From NCBI GenBank assembly GCA_050110875.1, contig CP188828.1:1178001-1242000 (forward strand): a stretch of DNA of 64,000 nt. The letters are read 5' to 3'. The number at the start of each line of letters is the position of its first letter. Position 1 is the first letter of the stretch. A program made the translations under genes and the position numbers. The DNA comes from Methyloligella sp050110875. GTDB taxonomy: Bacteria > Pseudomonadota > Alphaproteobacteria > Rhizobiales > Methyloligellaceae. Shown here piece after piece: positions 8,718 to 16,992 of the stretch. Below the pieces are notes generated by a model. It did no database searches, had not been told where the DNA came from, and was given only the letters and a program-made list of their open reading frames with translations.

Positions 8718-10022
8718 GTGAGGAAATTCTTATTGCTGGGTGCATTCGCCCTGGCGACGGCGCTGGGCCTTTCACAAGCGGCGCATGCCGACGAAACGTG
8801 CAATTCGCCCTTCACCACGGCCCTGATCAAGGGGCAGGAAAAGTATCTTCATGTCTGGACTCTTGGCATGAAGGGGCTGGGGGACGAATCCGACAAGCTC
8901 GTCACGATCAATGTGGATCCGAATTCCGACAAATACGGCAAGGTGGTCGACAGCCTGTCGGTCGGCGGCCGCGGGGAGGCCCATCACGTGGGCTTCACGG
9001 ACGACCGCCGGTATGTCTGGGCGGGCCGTCTGGACGACAACAAAATCTTCGTCTTCGACGTTTCCGATCCGGCCCATCCGAAGGTCGCCAACGTGATCGA
9101 CGATTTCGTCGAGCAGACCGGCTTCGTCGGCCCGCATACCTTCTATGCGCTGCCGGGCCGTATGATGGTTCAGGCGCTTTCCAACGATAAGACCCACGAC
9201 GGAGAGACCGGCATCGCCATCTATTCCAACGACGGCAAGCTGGTCTCGACCCATCCGATGCCGCTGGAAGATGGCGGCGACGGCTATGGCTACGATATCG
9301 GCATTAATCCGGCCAAGAACGTCGTGCTCACCTCGAGCTTCACCGGCTGGAACAATTACATGATGGATCTCGGCAAGATGGTGAAGGACCCGGAGGCCAT
9401 GAAGAAGTTCGGCAACTCCATGGTGGTCTGGGATCTGAAATCGCGCACGCCGAAGAAAGTTCTGAGCGTGCCGGGTGCGCCGCTGGAGATCCGCTGGTCG
9501 CTGAAGCCGGACGACAATTATGCCTTCACGTCGACCGCGCTGACTTCGAAGCTCTGGCTGATCAAGCAGGACGAGAACGGCGAATGGCAGTCCAAGGCGG
9601 TTGCCGATATCGGCAATCCCGAAGATTTGCCGCTGCCCGTCGACATCTCCATCACGGCCGATGCGAAGGGGCTCTGGGTCGATACCTTCATGGACGGGAC
9701 GGCACGCTATTTCGATATTACCGATCCGGAAAATCCGAAGCAGGTCTATTCGAAGAAGATCGGCAGCCAGGTGAACATGGTGTCTCAGAGCTGGGACGGG
9801 AAGCGGGTCTATTTCACCACCTCGCTGCTCGCCAATTGGGACAAGAAAGGCGAGGACAACGAGCAGTTCCTCAAAGCCTATGACTGGGACGGTAAGGAGC
9901 TGACCCATCAGTTCACCGTCGATTTCATCAAGGAGAAGCTGGGCCGCGCCCATCACATGAAGTTCTCCGGCACCGCCAAGACCGCGGCGCTCGGATCCTC
10001 GACGGCTCAGGCTTCCCGCTAA
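8718..10022 (+). CDS. mtoX: Methanethiol oxidase (SELENBP1/SBP56 family), periplasmic
   Basis: A 434-residue protein of the selenium-binding protein 56 family. Residues 1-24 (ending SQAAHA) are a signal peptide, so the enzyme is periplasmic. The body is a beta-propeller with the family landmarks RGEAHHVGFTDDRRYVWAGRLDDN, FVGPHTFYALPG, PLEIRWSLKPDDNYAF and the C-terminal GRAHHMKFSG; conserved histidines in these segments are the expected copper ligands. Methanethiol oxidase converts methanethiol, oxygen and water to formaldehyde, hydrogen sulfide and peroxide. The downstream order SCO then MauG-like matches the mtoX operon described from Hyphomicrobium, which makes this call stronger than a generic selenium-binding annotation. 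GTG start with AAGGAGG. Confidence 0.93.
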   Translation: MRKFLLLGAFALATALGLSQAAHADETCNSPFTTALIKGQEKYLHVWTLGMKGLGDESDKLVTINVDPNSDKYGKVVDSLSVGGRGEAHHVGFTDDRRYVWAGRLDDNKIFVFDVSDPAHPKVANVIDDFVEQTGFVGPHTFYALPGRMMVQALSNDKTHDGETGIAIYSNDGKLVSTHPMPLEDGGDGYGYDIGINPAKNVVLTSSFTGWNNYMMDLGKMVKDPEAMKKFGNSMVVWDLKSRTPKKVLSVPGAPLEIRWSLKPDDNYAFTSTALTSKLWLIKQDENGEWQSKAVADIGNPEDLPLPVDISITADAKGLWVDTFMDGTARYFDITDPENPKQVYSKKIGSQVNMVSQSWDGKRVYFTTSLLANWDKKGEDNEQFLKAYDWDGKELTHQFTVDFIKEKLGRAHHMKFSGTAKTAALGSSTAQASR

Positions 10023-10029
10023 GGACCGC

Positions 10030-10746
10030 TTGAGACGAATGTTCTTCGTACCACGTAAATATCGCGTGCTCCTCGCTGGCTGTGCTTCGGCTCTCGCCGT
10101 TTTGCTTCACACCTTCCCGGCGGAAGCTGAAAGCGCAGCCGGCTCCCTATATCCGGAGCCCGGCACCTACGAGTTGGGCAAGATCCAAGAGGTCGATTCC
10201 GGATGGGTGCTGGAAGACAGTGTCTGGTGGCCGCATCGCTTTTCCAGCTATGTCAGCGGCCGGATCACCGTCTTCTCGTTCTTCTACTCCACCTGCACGG
10301 CGGTGGACGGGTGTCCGGTGGCCTGGGCCGCTTTCGAGGAGATCCACGAAGTGGTCAAGAATGACCCGGAACTCCAGGGCCGCGTCCGGCTGGTGTTCCT
10401 GTCGCTCGATCCCAAGGTCGATACTCCGGAGAGGCTGTGGTTCTTCGCCAAATCGCGGCAGGACAGCCAGGAGATTGCGCCGTGGCATTTCCTGACCACG
10501 TGGTCGGAGAGCTATCTGAAGCCCATTCTGGATACTATGGGGCAGAGCCCCACGCGGCAGTTGGACGATGAGGGTCGCCCGACTTCGGAGATCAACCACA
10601 TGATCAAGGTCTATCTGATCGACGAGGAGAGCTGGGTGCGCGAGATTTACTCTTCCGCCTTTCTCGATCCCAAGGTCGTGGTGAACGACATCAAGACCTT
10701 GCTGATGGAGGAGGAAGAGACGGCGAGCGTGCCCCGGACTCAATGA
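10030..10746 (+). CDS. SCO1/SenC-like protein of the mtoX operon, variant copper motif
   Basis: A 238-residue exported thioredoxin-fold protein with signal region 10-33. It is recognisable as SCO-like from FSFFYSTCTAVDGCPVAW, FLSLDPKVDTPE and NHMIKVYLIDEESWV. The two cysteines are Cys89 and Cys95, a CX5C spacing instead of the usual CX3C; the distal His is kept in EINHMIK. It starts 7 bases after mtoX (TTG at 10030, or ATG at 10039) and its stop overlaps the next start (ATGA), so translation of the three genes is coupled. The likely job is copper loading of methanethiol oxidase. Confidence 0.87.
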   Translation: MRRMFFVPRKYRVLLAGCASALAVLLHTFPAEAESAAGSLYPEPGTYELGKIQEVDSGWVLEDSVWWPHRFSSYVSGRITVFSFFYSTCTAVDGCPVAWAAFEEIHEVVKNDPELQGRVRLVFLSLDPKVDTPERLWFFAKSRQDSQEIAPWHFLTTWSESYLKPILDTMGQSPTRQLDDEGRPTSEINHMIKVYLIDEESWVREIYSSAFLDPKVVVNDIKTLLMEEEETASVPRTQ

Positions 10747-11933
10747 TGCGGTGGTCAGTCGAAATCAGCCGAAAGCTCCTGGGATGGCTCGACCGGCACG
10801 GTTCGGGCCTTTCCTTATTGTTGGGAGCGGTCGCTCTATCGCCGTTTTTGGCGTTGTTCGGGGCGGAAGGCCACCCGACCCGGCAGGCGGATCCTGCCGA
10901 ACGGAGCGTGCCTCTCGGGTTGCCTCCACTCCCCGCCGAAAATGCGACGCCGGCTCAGATCGCGCTGGGCAAGAAGCTGTTCTTCGATCGCCGGCTGTCG
11001 TTCAACAACACATTGTCCTGCGGCATGTGCCATATCGAATCCCAGGCCTTCGCCTCGACCCAGACGGCCAAGGCGGTCGGCTTCGAGGGGCAGAGCTTGC
11101 GGCGCAACGCGCCGTCCTTGCTGAATGTCGTGTACCAGAAGACGCTGTTTCACGACGGTCGCGAAAGCGAGCTCGCGCTGCAGGCCTGGCTGCCGATGCT
11201 GGCCCCGGACGAAATGGCCAATCCTTCCATGGGCCATGTCCTCGAACGTATCCGCACCCTGCCGGACTACGACGGTTTGTTCCAGGCGGCTTTCGGCAGC
11301 GACGGGCCCACCATACAGACGGTGGGCGATGCCATCGCCGCCTATGAGCGGACCCTGCTCTCCGGAAATTCCCGTTTCGATCAGTGGTATTACGGCGGGG
11401 TGGAAGAGGCGCTCACCGACGAGGAGAAGCGCGGCTTCAAGATCTTCGCCGGCAAGGGGAACTGCACCACCTGCCATACGGTGAACGATCGCTTCGCTCT
11501 CTTCACCGATCATCAGTTCCACAATACGGGGATCGGCTACGAGGCCACGATCATCGAAGGCGCGGAATCCTGGAAAGTCCAGCTCGCCCCCGGCGTGTTC
11601 GTCGATGTCGATGCGGAAACCATTCGTCCCGTGTCCGAGCCGTTCAGGAACGATCTCGGCCGGTTCGAGGTGACCCTGAATTCAGACGATCGCTGGGCCT
11701 ACAAGACGCCGAGCCTGCGCGACGTCTCGGCCACGGCGCCCTACATGCATGACGGCTCGCTGAACACGCTGGAAGCCGTCATCGAGCATTACGACCGGGG
11801 CGGGGTGCCCCACGAGGATCTGGACGAGAACATCCGGCCGCTTGGGCTGACGGAGTCCGAGAAGGCGGATCTGATCGCGTTTCTGAAGAGCCTGGACGGT
11901 GCCGCCGGAGCCCAGAAAACCACTGGTTATTGA
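10743..11933 (+). CDS. MauG/cytochrome c peroxidase-like dihaem protein
   Basis: A 396-residue exported protein with two c-type haem sites, CGMCH at 93-97 and CTTCH at 241-245, and a hydrophobic N-terminal segment (about 22-42) acting as signal or anchor. The folds are those of the CCP_MauG family (LGKKLFFDRRLSFNNTLSCGMCH; LRRNAPSLLN; YKTPSLRDVSATAPYMHDGSL). There are no mau methylamine dehydrogenase genes, so the partner is presumably methanethiol oxidase: the protein may post-translationally oxidise it or remove the peroxide that it produces. Start codon overlaps the SCO stop. It is the third gene of the mtoX operon. Confidence 0.9.
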   Translation: MMRWSVEISRKLLGWLDRHGSGLSLLLGAVALSPFLALFGAEGHPTRQADPAERSVPLGLPPLPAENATPAQIALGKKLFFDRRLSFNNTLSCGMCHIESQAFASTQTAKAVGFEGQSLRRNAPSLLNVVYQKTLFHDGRESELALQAWLPMLAPDEMANPSMGHVLERIRTLPDYDGLFQAAFGSDGPTIQTVGDAIAAYERTLLSGNSRFDQWYYGGVEEALTDEEKRGFKIFAGKGNCTTCHTVNDRFALFTDHQFHNTGIGYEATIIEGAESWKVQLAPGVFVDVDAETIRPVSEPFRNDLGRFEVTLNSDDRWAYKTPSLRDVSATAPYMHDGSLNTLEAVIEHYDRGGVPHEDLDENIRPLGLTESEKADLIAFLKSLDGAAGAQKTTGY

Positions 11934-11976
11934 TGCGGTTTTCGCAGCGCGCGAGATGCATCCGATCTATAGGCTG

Positions 11977-12001
11977 AATGAATAAATCGTCAGTATTCAT
12001 T
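11977..12001. promoter_or_regulatory. Palindrome upstream of the sulfide-oxidation genes
   Basis: AATGAATA (11977-11984), a 9-base spacer and TATTCATT (11994-12001) form a perfect 8+8 inverted repeat. It lies 44 bases after the MauG-like gene in the 342-base gene-free stretch 11934-12275. The size and AT-rich arms suit a dimeric repressor such as the sulfide-sensing ArsR types BigR/SqrR, but no such repressor gene is in view. Confidence 0.45.
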
Positions 12002-12195
12002 GAATCTTTGAACATGTATTCGCCGATAGTTTTGCTATACTTGGCTTGAACGCGGGCGATATTTACTTTGTATCACCATGAGACAATTTGTCTCACAAAG
12101 ATTCGAACAAGTAAAGATCGTTTTTTCTGGAGAGGTAACCATCTATTTGGTCGATCGCTCTCAAGCCCGCGCAGAAGAACGACAAGAGGAGCTGG

Positions 12196-12253
12196 ATTTG
12201 TCCGCTCCGCTGCAAGCAATCCTTATTTGTCCGCTCCGCTGCAAGCAATCCTT
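12196..12253. repeat. Perfect 29-bp tandem duplication
   Basis: A 29-base unit beginning ATTTGTCCGCTCCGCTGCAA occurs twice head to tail at 12196-12224 and 12225-12253 without a mismatch. It ends 22 bases before the start of the persulfide dioxygenase-like gene, just ahead of its Shine-Dalgarno. The unit is not a multiple of three, fitting a non-coding leader. It may be a replication-slippage duplication or a doubled regulator site. Confidence 0.85.
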
Positions 12254-12275
12254 AGATGACCGGAGGAATGCCCCC

Positions 12276-13175
12276 ATGGATTCCCAAAAGGACTATCCCA
12301 TCGACACATCCGTGAAACCGGAGGTCACAGCCTTCTTCGACGAAGATACCAACACCATCAGCTATGTGGTGAAGGATCCGGACTCAAAGGCCTGCGCCAT
12401 CATCGATTCGGTCATGGATATCGATTATGCCGCCGGGCGCATCAGCTATCGGCATGCCGATGCGATCATCGATTATGTGCGGAAGCAGGGCTTGCAGGTC
12501 GAGTGGCTGATCGAGACCCATGCCCATGCCGATCATCTTTCGGCAGCGCCCTATATCCAGGAAAAGCTCGGCGGAAAGTTGGCCATCGGCGAGCACATCA
12601 TCACCATCCAGAACGTGTTCGGAAAGATCTTCAACGAAGGCACCGAGTTCCAGCGGGACGGCAGCCAGTTCGATCGGCTGTTCAAGGATGGGGATACGTA
12701 TCGGATCGGCGGAATGACCGCCTTTGTCATGCACACGCCCGGCCATACACCGGCCTGCACCACCCATGTGATCGGCGATGCGGCTTTCGTCGGCGATACG
12801 CTCTTCATGCCGGACGGCGGCACGGCACGGGCGGATTTTCCGGGCGGGGATGCACGCCAGCTGTTCCGGTCCACCCGTAAGATCCTGGAGACGCTGCCCG
12901 GCGAGACGCGGCTCTTCATGTGTCACGATTACGGTCCGCAAGGCCGCGATATCCGGTGGGAGACCACGGTGGCCGAGGAGCGGGCGCAGAATATCCATGT
13001 CGGCGACGGCATCACCGAGGATGAATTCGTCGCCATGCGCGAGGCCCGCGACAAGACGCTGGACATGCCGAGGCTTATCATGCCGTCGCTTCAGGTGAAT
13101 ATCCGCGCTGGGCACCTGCCCGAGCCTGACGAGGAAGGAAAGCGCTTCCTGAAAGTGCCGATCGATACGCTCTAG
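12276..13175 (+). CDS. MBL-fold persulfide dioxygenase-like protein (ETHE1/Blh type)
   Basis: A 299-residue metallo-beta-lactamase-fold protein. The metal motif is THAHADH (His82, His84, Asp86, His87), followed by TPGHTPACTTHVIGD, FVGDTLFMPDGG and MCHDYGP. It belongs with ETHE1/Blh-type persulfide dioxygenases, which oxidise glutathione persulfide to sulfite with a mononuclear iron. ATG at 12276 is chosen because GGAGG lies nine bases upstream; a longer frame back to 12078 would run through the tandem repeat and lacks family similarity. The SQR fusion follows after 85 bases, so the pair would take sulfide to sulfite. Family is secure, substrate is inferred. Confidence 0.88.
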   Translation: MDSQKDYPIDTSVKPEVTAFFDEDTNTISYVVKDPDSKACAIIDSVMDIDYAAGRISYRHADAIIDYVRKQGLQVEWLIETHAHADHLSAAPYIQEKLGGKLAIGEHIITIQNVFGKIFNEGTEFQRDGSQFDRLFKDGDTYRIGGMTAFVMHTPGHTPACTTHVIGDAAFVGDTLFMPDGGTARADFPGGDARQLFRSTRKILETLPGETRLFMCHDYGPQGRDIRWETTVAEERAQNIHVGDGITEDEFVAMREARDKTLDMPRLIMPSLQVNIRAGHLPEPDEEGKRFLKVPIDTL

Positions 13176-13260
13176 GACCGATGCCGGAGCGTGGATGGGG
13201 CCGCACGTTTGCAAGAAGAACTGGCCCGTCACGGCGCCATAACCGGGGGAGGAGAAGAAG

Positions 13261-14934
13261 ATGGAATTTCGCAAGTTGAGCGATGAGGTGACGGTCTCCC
13301 CGCAGATCGGCCTTGAGGATATCAAGAAGATCAAGGAAGCAGGCTTTCGCGCCATCGTCTGCCACCGGCCGGATGGCGAGGCCGCCGATCAGCCCGCCTT
13401 CGCCGAGGTCGAGAAGGCGGCCAGGGAGGCAGGGCTCGAGATCCGGTATCAGCCCGTCGTGACGGGCAAGATTTCCGACGAGGATACCGCGGCCTTCAGA
13501 CAGCTCACGAAGGAGCTGCCGAAACCGCTGCTGGCCTATTGCCGGACGGGCACGCGCTCCGCATCGCTCTGGGCGCTTTCCGAAGCCGCCAGCAAGCCGT
13601 TCGCCGACGTCGTAGCGGCGGCGCAAGGGGCGGGCTACGATATGAGCGGCATCATCCGGCGCATCGCCAATGGCGGCCGCACGCCCACGGCTCTCGCGGA
13701 TGCCACCCATGACGTCGTCATCGTCGGGGGCGGGGCGGCAGGCATCGCGACCGCATCCAGCCTGTTGACGCGAGCGCCCGATCTCGACATCGCCATCATC
13801 GATCCGGCCGAAGCTCATTACTACCAGCCCGGCTGGACCATGGTCGGGGCGGGGGTCTTCGATCCTTCCTTCACCGTCAACACCATGGCGTCGCTGATTC
13901 CGGACGGTGTGAAATGGATCAAGGCCGCCGTGACGGCGTTCGAGCCGAAGGAGGATGCGGTGATCCTGGAAGGCTGCCGCATCGTGAAATACAAGCGGCT
14001 CGTCGTCTGCCCCGGCCTGAAGCTCGACTGGAGCAAGGTGGAGGGGCTCGTGGACACGCTGGGGCATAACGGCGTGACGTCGAACTACCGCTTCGATCTG
14101 GCGCCCTATACCTGGGAGCTGGTGCAGAATTTCAGTCGCGGCAAGGCGGTCTTCACCCAGCCGCCCATGCCGATCAAATGCGCCGGCGCACCGCAGAAGG
14201 CGATGTATCTCTCGGCCGATCATTGGCTGCGGCACGGCCGGCTGAAGGATATCGATATCTCGTTCTACACGGCGACGCCGGGCCTGTTCGGCGTGGCGGA
14301 GTACGTCCCGGCGCTGATGGAATACGTGAAGCGCTACGACGCTCACCTCAACTTCCACCACAATCTCGTGGCCATCGACGGGCCGGGTAAGAAGGCTTGG
14401 TTCGTGAAGAAGACGCCAGACGAGCCGGAAGAGACCATCGAGGTGCCTTTCGACATGATCCACGTCACGCCGCCGCAGACGGCGCCCGACTTCATCCGGG
14501 TCAGCCCGCTGGCGAACGAGGCGGGCTGGGTCGATGTCGATCAGGAGACGCTGCGGCACAAGACGTTCGACAATGTCTACGCCCTCGGCGACGTCTCTTC
14601 GGCGCCCAACGCCAAGACGGCCGCGGCGGCGCGCAAGCAGGCGCCGGTGGTCGCCCAGAACGTGGTGCACGATATGGGGCTCAAGCCCGGCGTGGCCCAT
14701 TACGACGGCTACGGCTCCTGTCCCCTCACCGTGGAGAACGGCAAGATCGTGCTCGCCGAGTTCGGCTATGGCGGCAAGCTGATGCCGAGCTTTCCGAAAT
14801 TCGTCATCGACGGGCAGAAGCCGTCCCGGCTCGCCTGGTGGCTCAAGGAGCGGATTCTTCCGCCGATCTATTGGCGCGCCATGCTGAAGGGCCGGGAATG
14901 GATGGCGAAGCCGAACGAGGCGCGTCCCTCCTGA
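13261..14934 (+). CDS. sqr: DUF442 phosphatase/rhodanese-like domain fused to type II sulfide:quinone oxidoreductase
   Basis: The 557-residue protein has two parts. Residues 1-110 are a DUF442 (TIGR01244) domain with an active-site-like cysteine, Cys94 in YCRTGTRSASLWAL. Residues 150-557 are a flavoprotein with the FAD motif VVIVGGGAAGIATA, the SQOR-type segment PIKCAGAPQKAMYLS (Cys307) and DGYGSCPLTVENGKIVLAEF (Cys487). The two cysteines correspond to the redox pair of type II sulfide:quinone oxidoreductases. It would oxidise sulfide from methanethiol oxidase, pass electrons to quinone and make persulfide; DUF442 may accept or transfer sulfane sulfur. In Blh proteins DUF442 is fused to the MBL domain instead. 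GGGGAGGAGAAG precedes ATG. Confidence 0.92.
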   Translation: MEFRKLSDEVTVSPQIGLEDIKKIKEAGFRAIVCHRPDGEAADQPAFAEVEKAAREAGLEIRYQPVVTGKISDEDTAAFRQLTKELPKPLLAYCRTGTRSASLWALSEAASKPFADVVAAAQGAGYDMSGIIRRIANGGRTPTALADATHDVVIVGGGAAGIATASSLLTRAPDLDIAIIDPAEAHYYQPGWTMVGAGVFDPSFTVNTMASLIPDGVKWIKAAVTAFEPKEDAVILEGCRIVKYKRLVVCPGLKLDWSKVEGLVDTLGHNGVTSNYRFDLAPYTWELVQNFSRGKAVFTQPPMPIKCAGAPQKAMYLSADHWLRHGRLKDIDISFYTATPGLFGVAEYVPALMEYVKRYDAHLNFHHNLVAIDGPGKKAWFVKKTPDEPEETIEVPFDMIHVTPPQTAPDFIRVSPLANEAGWVDVDQETLRHKTFDNVYALGDVSSAPNAKTAAAARKQAPVVAQNVVHDMGLKPGVAHYDGYGSCPLTVENGKIVLAEFGYGGKLMPSFPKFVIDGQKPSRLAWWLKERILPPIYWRAMLKGREWMAKPNEARPS

Positions 14935-14977
14935 TCCCTAACGCGAAGTCCTGAAGTCAAGAAGCTCGAAAACGACA

Positions 14978-16750
14978 GTGCCGGCCAACACCTCTCCTCC
15001 TGCCCCCGTCCGAAGGGGCCCGGCCCGTCTCGGCCGCTTTCTGCCGATCCTCGATTGGGGCGCCGCCTATTCTCGCGAAACGCTGGGGCACGATCTGCTG
15101 GCGGCGATGATCGTGACGATCATGCTGATCCCCCAGAGTCTCGCCTACGCCATGCTGGCGGGGCTCCCACCGGTGGTCGGTCTCTATGCCAGCATGCTGC
15201 CGCTTGTGGCTTACGCGCTGTTCGGCACCAGCCGAACCTTGGCGGTGGGCCCGGTGGCCGTGGTCTCTCTCATGACGGCTTCGTCGGCGGGAAGCATTGC
15301 GGCTTCGGGCACGCCGGAATATGCCGCCGCGGCGCTGGTGCTGGCCTTGCTCTCCGGCTTGATGCTACTGGCGATCGGAGTGCTTCGCCTCGGCTTTCTG
15401 GCGAATTTTCTGAGCCACCCGGTGATCTCCGGCTTCATCACGGCTTCTGGGATCATCATCGCGGCAAGCCAGCTGAAGCATATTCTCGGTATCCACGCGG
15501 AAGGCGAGAATCTCGCAAGCCTGCTCGTCAGCCTGGCCGGGAATATCGGCGAGACCAATCTGCCGACTCTGGCCATCGGCGCCGGCGCCACCGCCTTTCT
15601 GTTCTGGTCGCGGGTCGGCCTGAAGCCGCTTCTCACCGGCAAGGGCGGCTGGAGCCCGCGCGCGGCCGATATCGTGAGCAAGACGGCGCCGGTCGTCCTC
15701 GTCCTGGCGACGACCTTGCTTGTCTGGGCGCTGGGTCTTGAGGCGCGCGGGGTCCGCATCGTCGGTGCGATTCCGCAAGCGTTGCCGCCGCTTAGCCTCC
15801 CACCGCTCGAGTCGTCATTGCTGGAACAGCTCTGGCTGCCGGCACTGCTGATCAGCATCATCGGTTTCGTCGAATCGGTCTCCGTGGCGCAGACTCTCGC
15901 CGCCAAGCGCCGCCAGCGCATCGTGCCCGATCAGGAGTTGATCGGTCTTGGCGCGGCGAATATCGCGGCCTCCGTCTCGGGGGGCTTTCCGGTCACCGGC
16001 GGCTTCGCCCGTTCGGTGGTCAATTTCGATGCGGGGGCCGAGACGCCGGCGGCCGGTGCTTTCACAGCGGTCGGCATCCTGATCGCAGCGCTCGTTCTGA
16101 CGCCCTTCCTCTATTACCTGCCGCAAGCCACGCTGGCGGCGACGATCATCGTGGCTGTGCTGTCCCTGGTCGATCTGGGGGTGTTGAAACGGACCTGGGA
16201 CTATTCCTTCGCCGATTTCGCGGCCATGGCGGCGACCATCCTGCTCACCCTCGGTTTCGGTGTGGAGATCGGGATCATGGTCGGCGTGGCGGTCTCGATC
16301 GGTCTGCATCTGTGGCGGACCAGCCGGCCCCATTGCGCCGTGGTCGGCGTGATCCCGGGGACCGAGCATTTCCGGAATGTGCAGCGGCACGACGTCGAGA
16401 CGAACGACAAGGTGCTGACCCTGCGCGTCGACGAAAGCCTCTATTTTCCCAATGCGCGTTTCCTGGAGGACCGGGTGGCCGCGCTGATCGCCGACAATCC
16501 GAAGGTGGAGCACCTCATCCTGATGTGTCCGGCGGTCAATCACATCGATGCGAGCGCGCTGGAAAGCCTGGAGGCGATCAACCGGAGCCTGAAGGATTCC
16601 GGGGTCACCTTCCATCTCTCAGAGGTAAAGGGTCCGGTCATGGACCGGCTGAAAGGCACCGAATTCCTGCACGAGCTCACGGGCCGGATCTTCCGCTCGC
16701 AGATCGAGGCATTCCGCGCCCTGTGCGGGGACGCGCCGCGGCAAGGTTGA
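14978..16750 (+). CDS. SulP-family anion transporter with STAS domain
   Basis: A 590-residue membrane protein. The transport domain (about 35-440) begins with GHDLLAAMIVTIMLIPQSLAYAMLAGLPP, the SulP signature, and contains FGTSRTLAVGPVAVVSLMTA. A C-terminal STAS domain covers about 455-580 (VLTLRVDESLYFPNARFLEDRV, HLILMCPAVNHIDASALESL). SulP proteins move sulfate, bicarbonate or related anions. Following SQR and the dioxygenase by 43 bases on the same strand, it may export sulfite/sulfate formed by sulfide oxidation. GTG start at 14978. The anion is an inference from position. Confidence 0.93.
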   Translation: MPANTSPPAPVRRGPARLGRFLPILDWGAAYSRETLGHDLLAAMIVTIMLIPQSLAYAMLAGLPPVVGLYASMLPLVAYALFGTSRTLAVGPVAVVSLMTASSAGSIAASGTPEYAAAALVLALLSGLMLLAIGVLRLGFLANFLSHPVISGFITASGIIIAASQLKHILGIHAEGENLASLLVSLAGNIGETNLPTLAIGAGATAFLFWSRVGLKPLLTGKGGWSPRAADIVSKTAPVVLVLATTLLVWALGLEARGVRIVGAIPQALPPLSLPPLESSLLEQLWLPALLISIIGFVESVSVAQTLAAKRRQRIVPDQELIGLGAANIAASVSGGFPVTGGFARSVVNFDAGAETPAAGAFTAVGILIAALVLTPFLYYLPQATLAATIIVAVLSLVDLGVLKRTWDYSFADFAAMAATILLTLGFGVEIGIMVGVAVSIGLHLWRTSRPHCAVVGVIPGTEHFRNVQRHDVETNDKVLTLRVDESLYFPNARFLEDRVAALIADNPKVEHLILMCPAVNHIDASALESLEAINRSLKDSGVTFHLSEVKGPVMDRLKGTEFLHELTGRIFRSQIEAFRALCGDAPRQG

Positions 16751-16992
16751 CCTGAGAAAAACAGGTTCAACAAAGATTGATGAAGAAATTTCATAGAATT
16801 TTGAATGACTTAACTTGGCGTCTGTCCAAATTTTACTTGGCTTCCTCAAGCCGTTGACGTTAGAGTTCTGGTTGTGCTGGGCAGCTGCCGCACGGAAAGA
16901 GTGGTGGCCGTCGTCTCGTTTTTGCAACTCACAGCAGCCCCAGTGCTGGCTGACCTTATGCACTGGGACCTGAACCTCGCAGAGGGGATGTG

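Noticed and set aside
8718..10022. Plain selenium-binding protein annotation
   Set aside because: Signal peptide and the SCO/MauG neighbours match the methanethiol oxidase operon better.
10743..11933. MauG of methylamine dehydrogenase maturation
   Set aside because: No mau structural genes are present; the mtoX context explains the protein.
12196..12253. CRISPR array
   Set aside because: Only two directly abutting copies with no spacers and no cas genes.
12078..12275. N-terminal extension of the persulfide dioxygenase-like protein
   Set aside because: It runs through the tandem repeat, shows no family similarity, and a good GGAGG with ATG exists at 12276.
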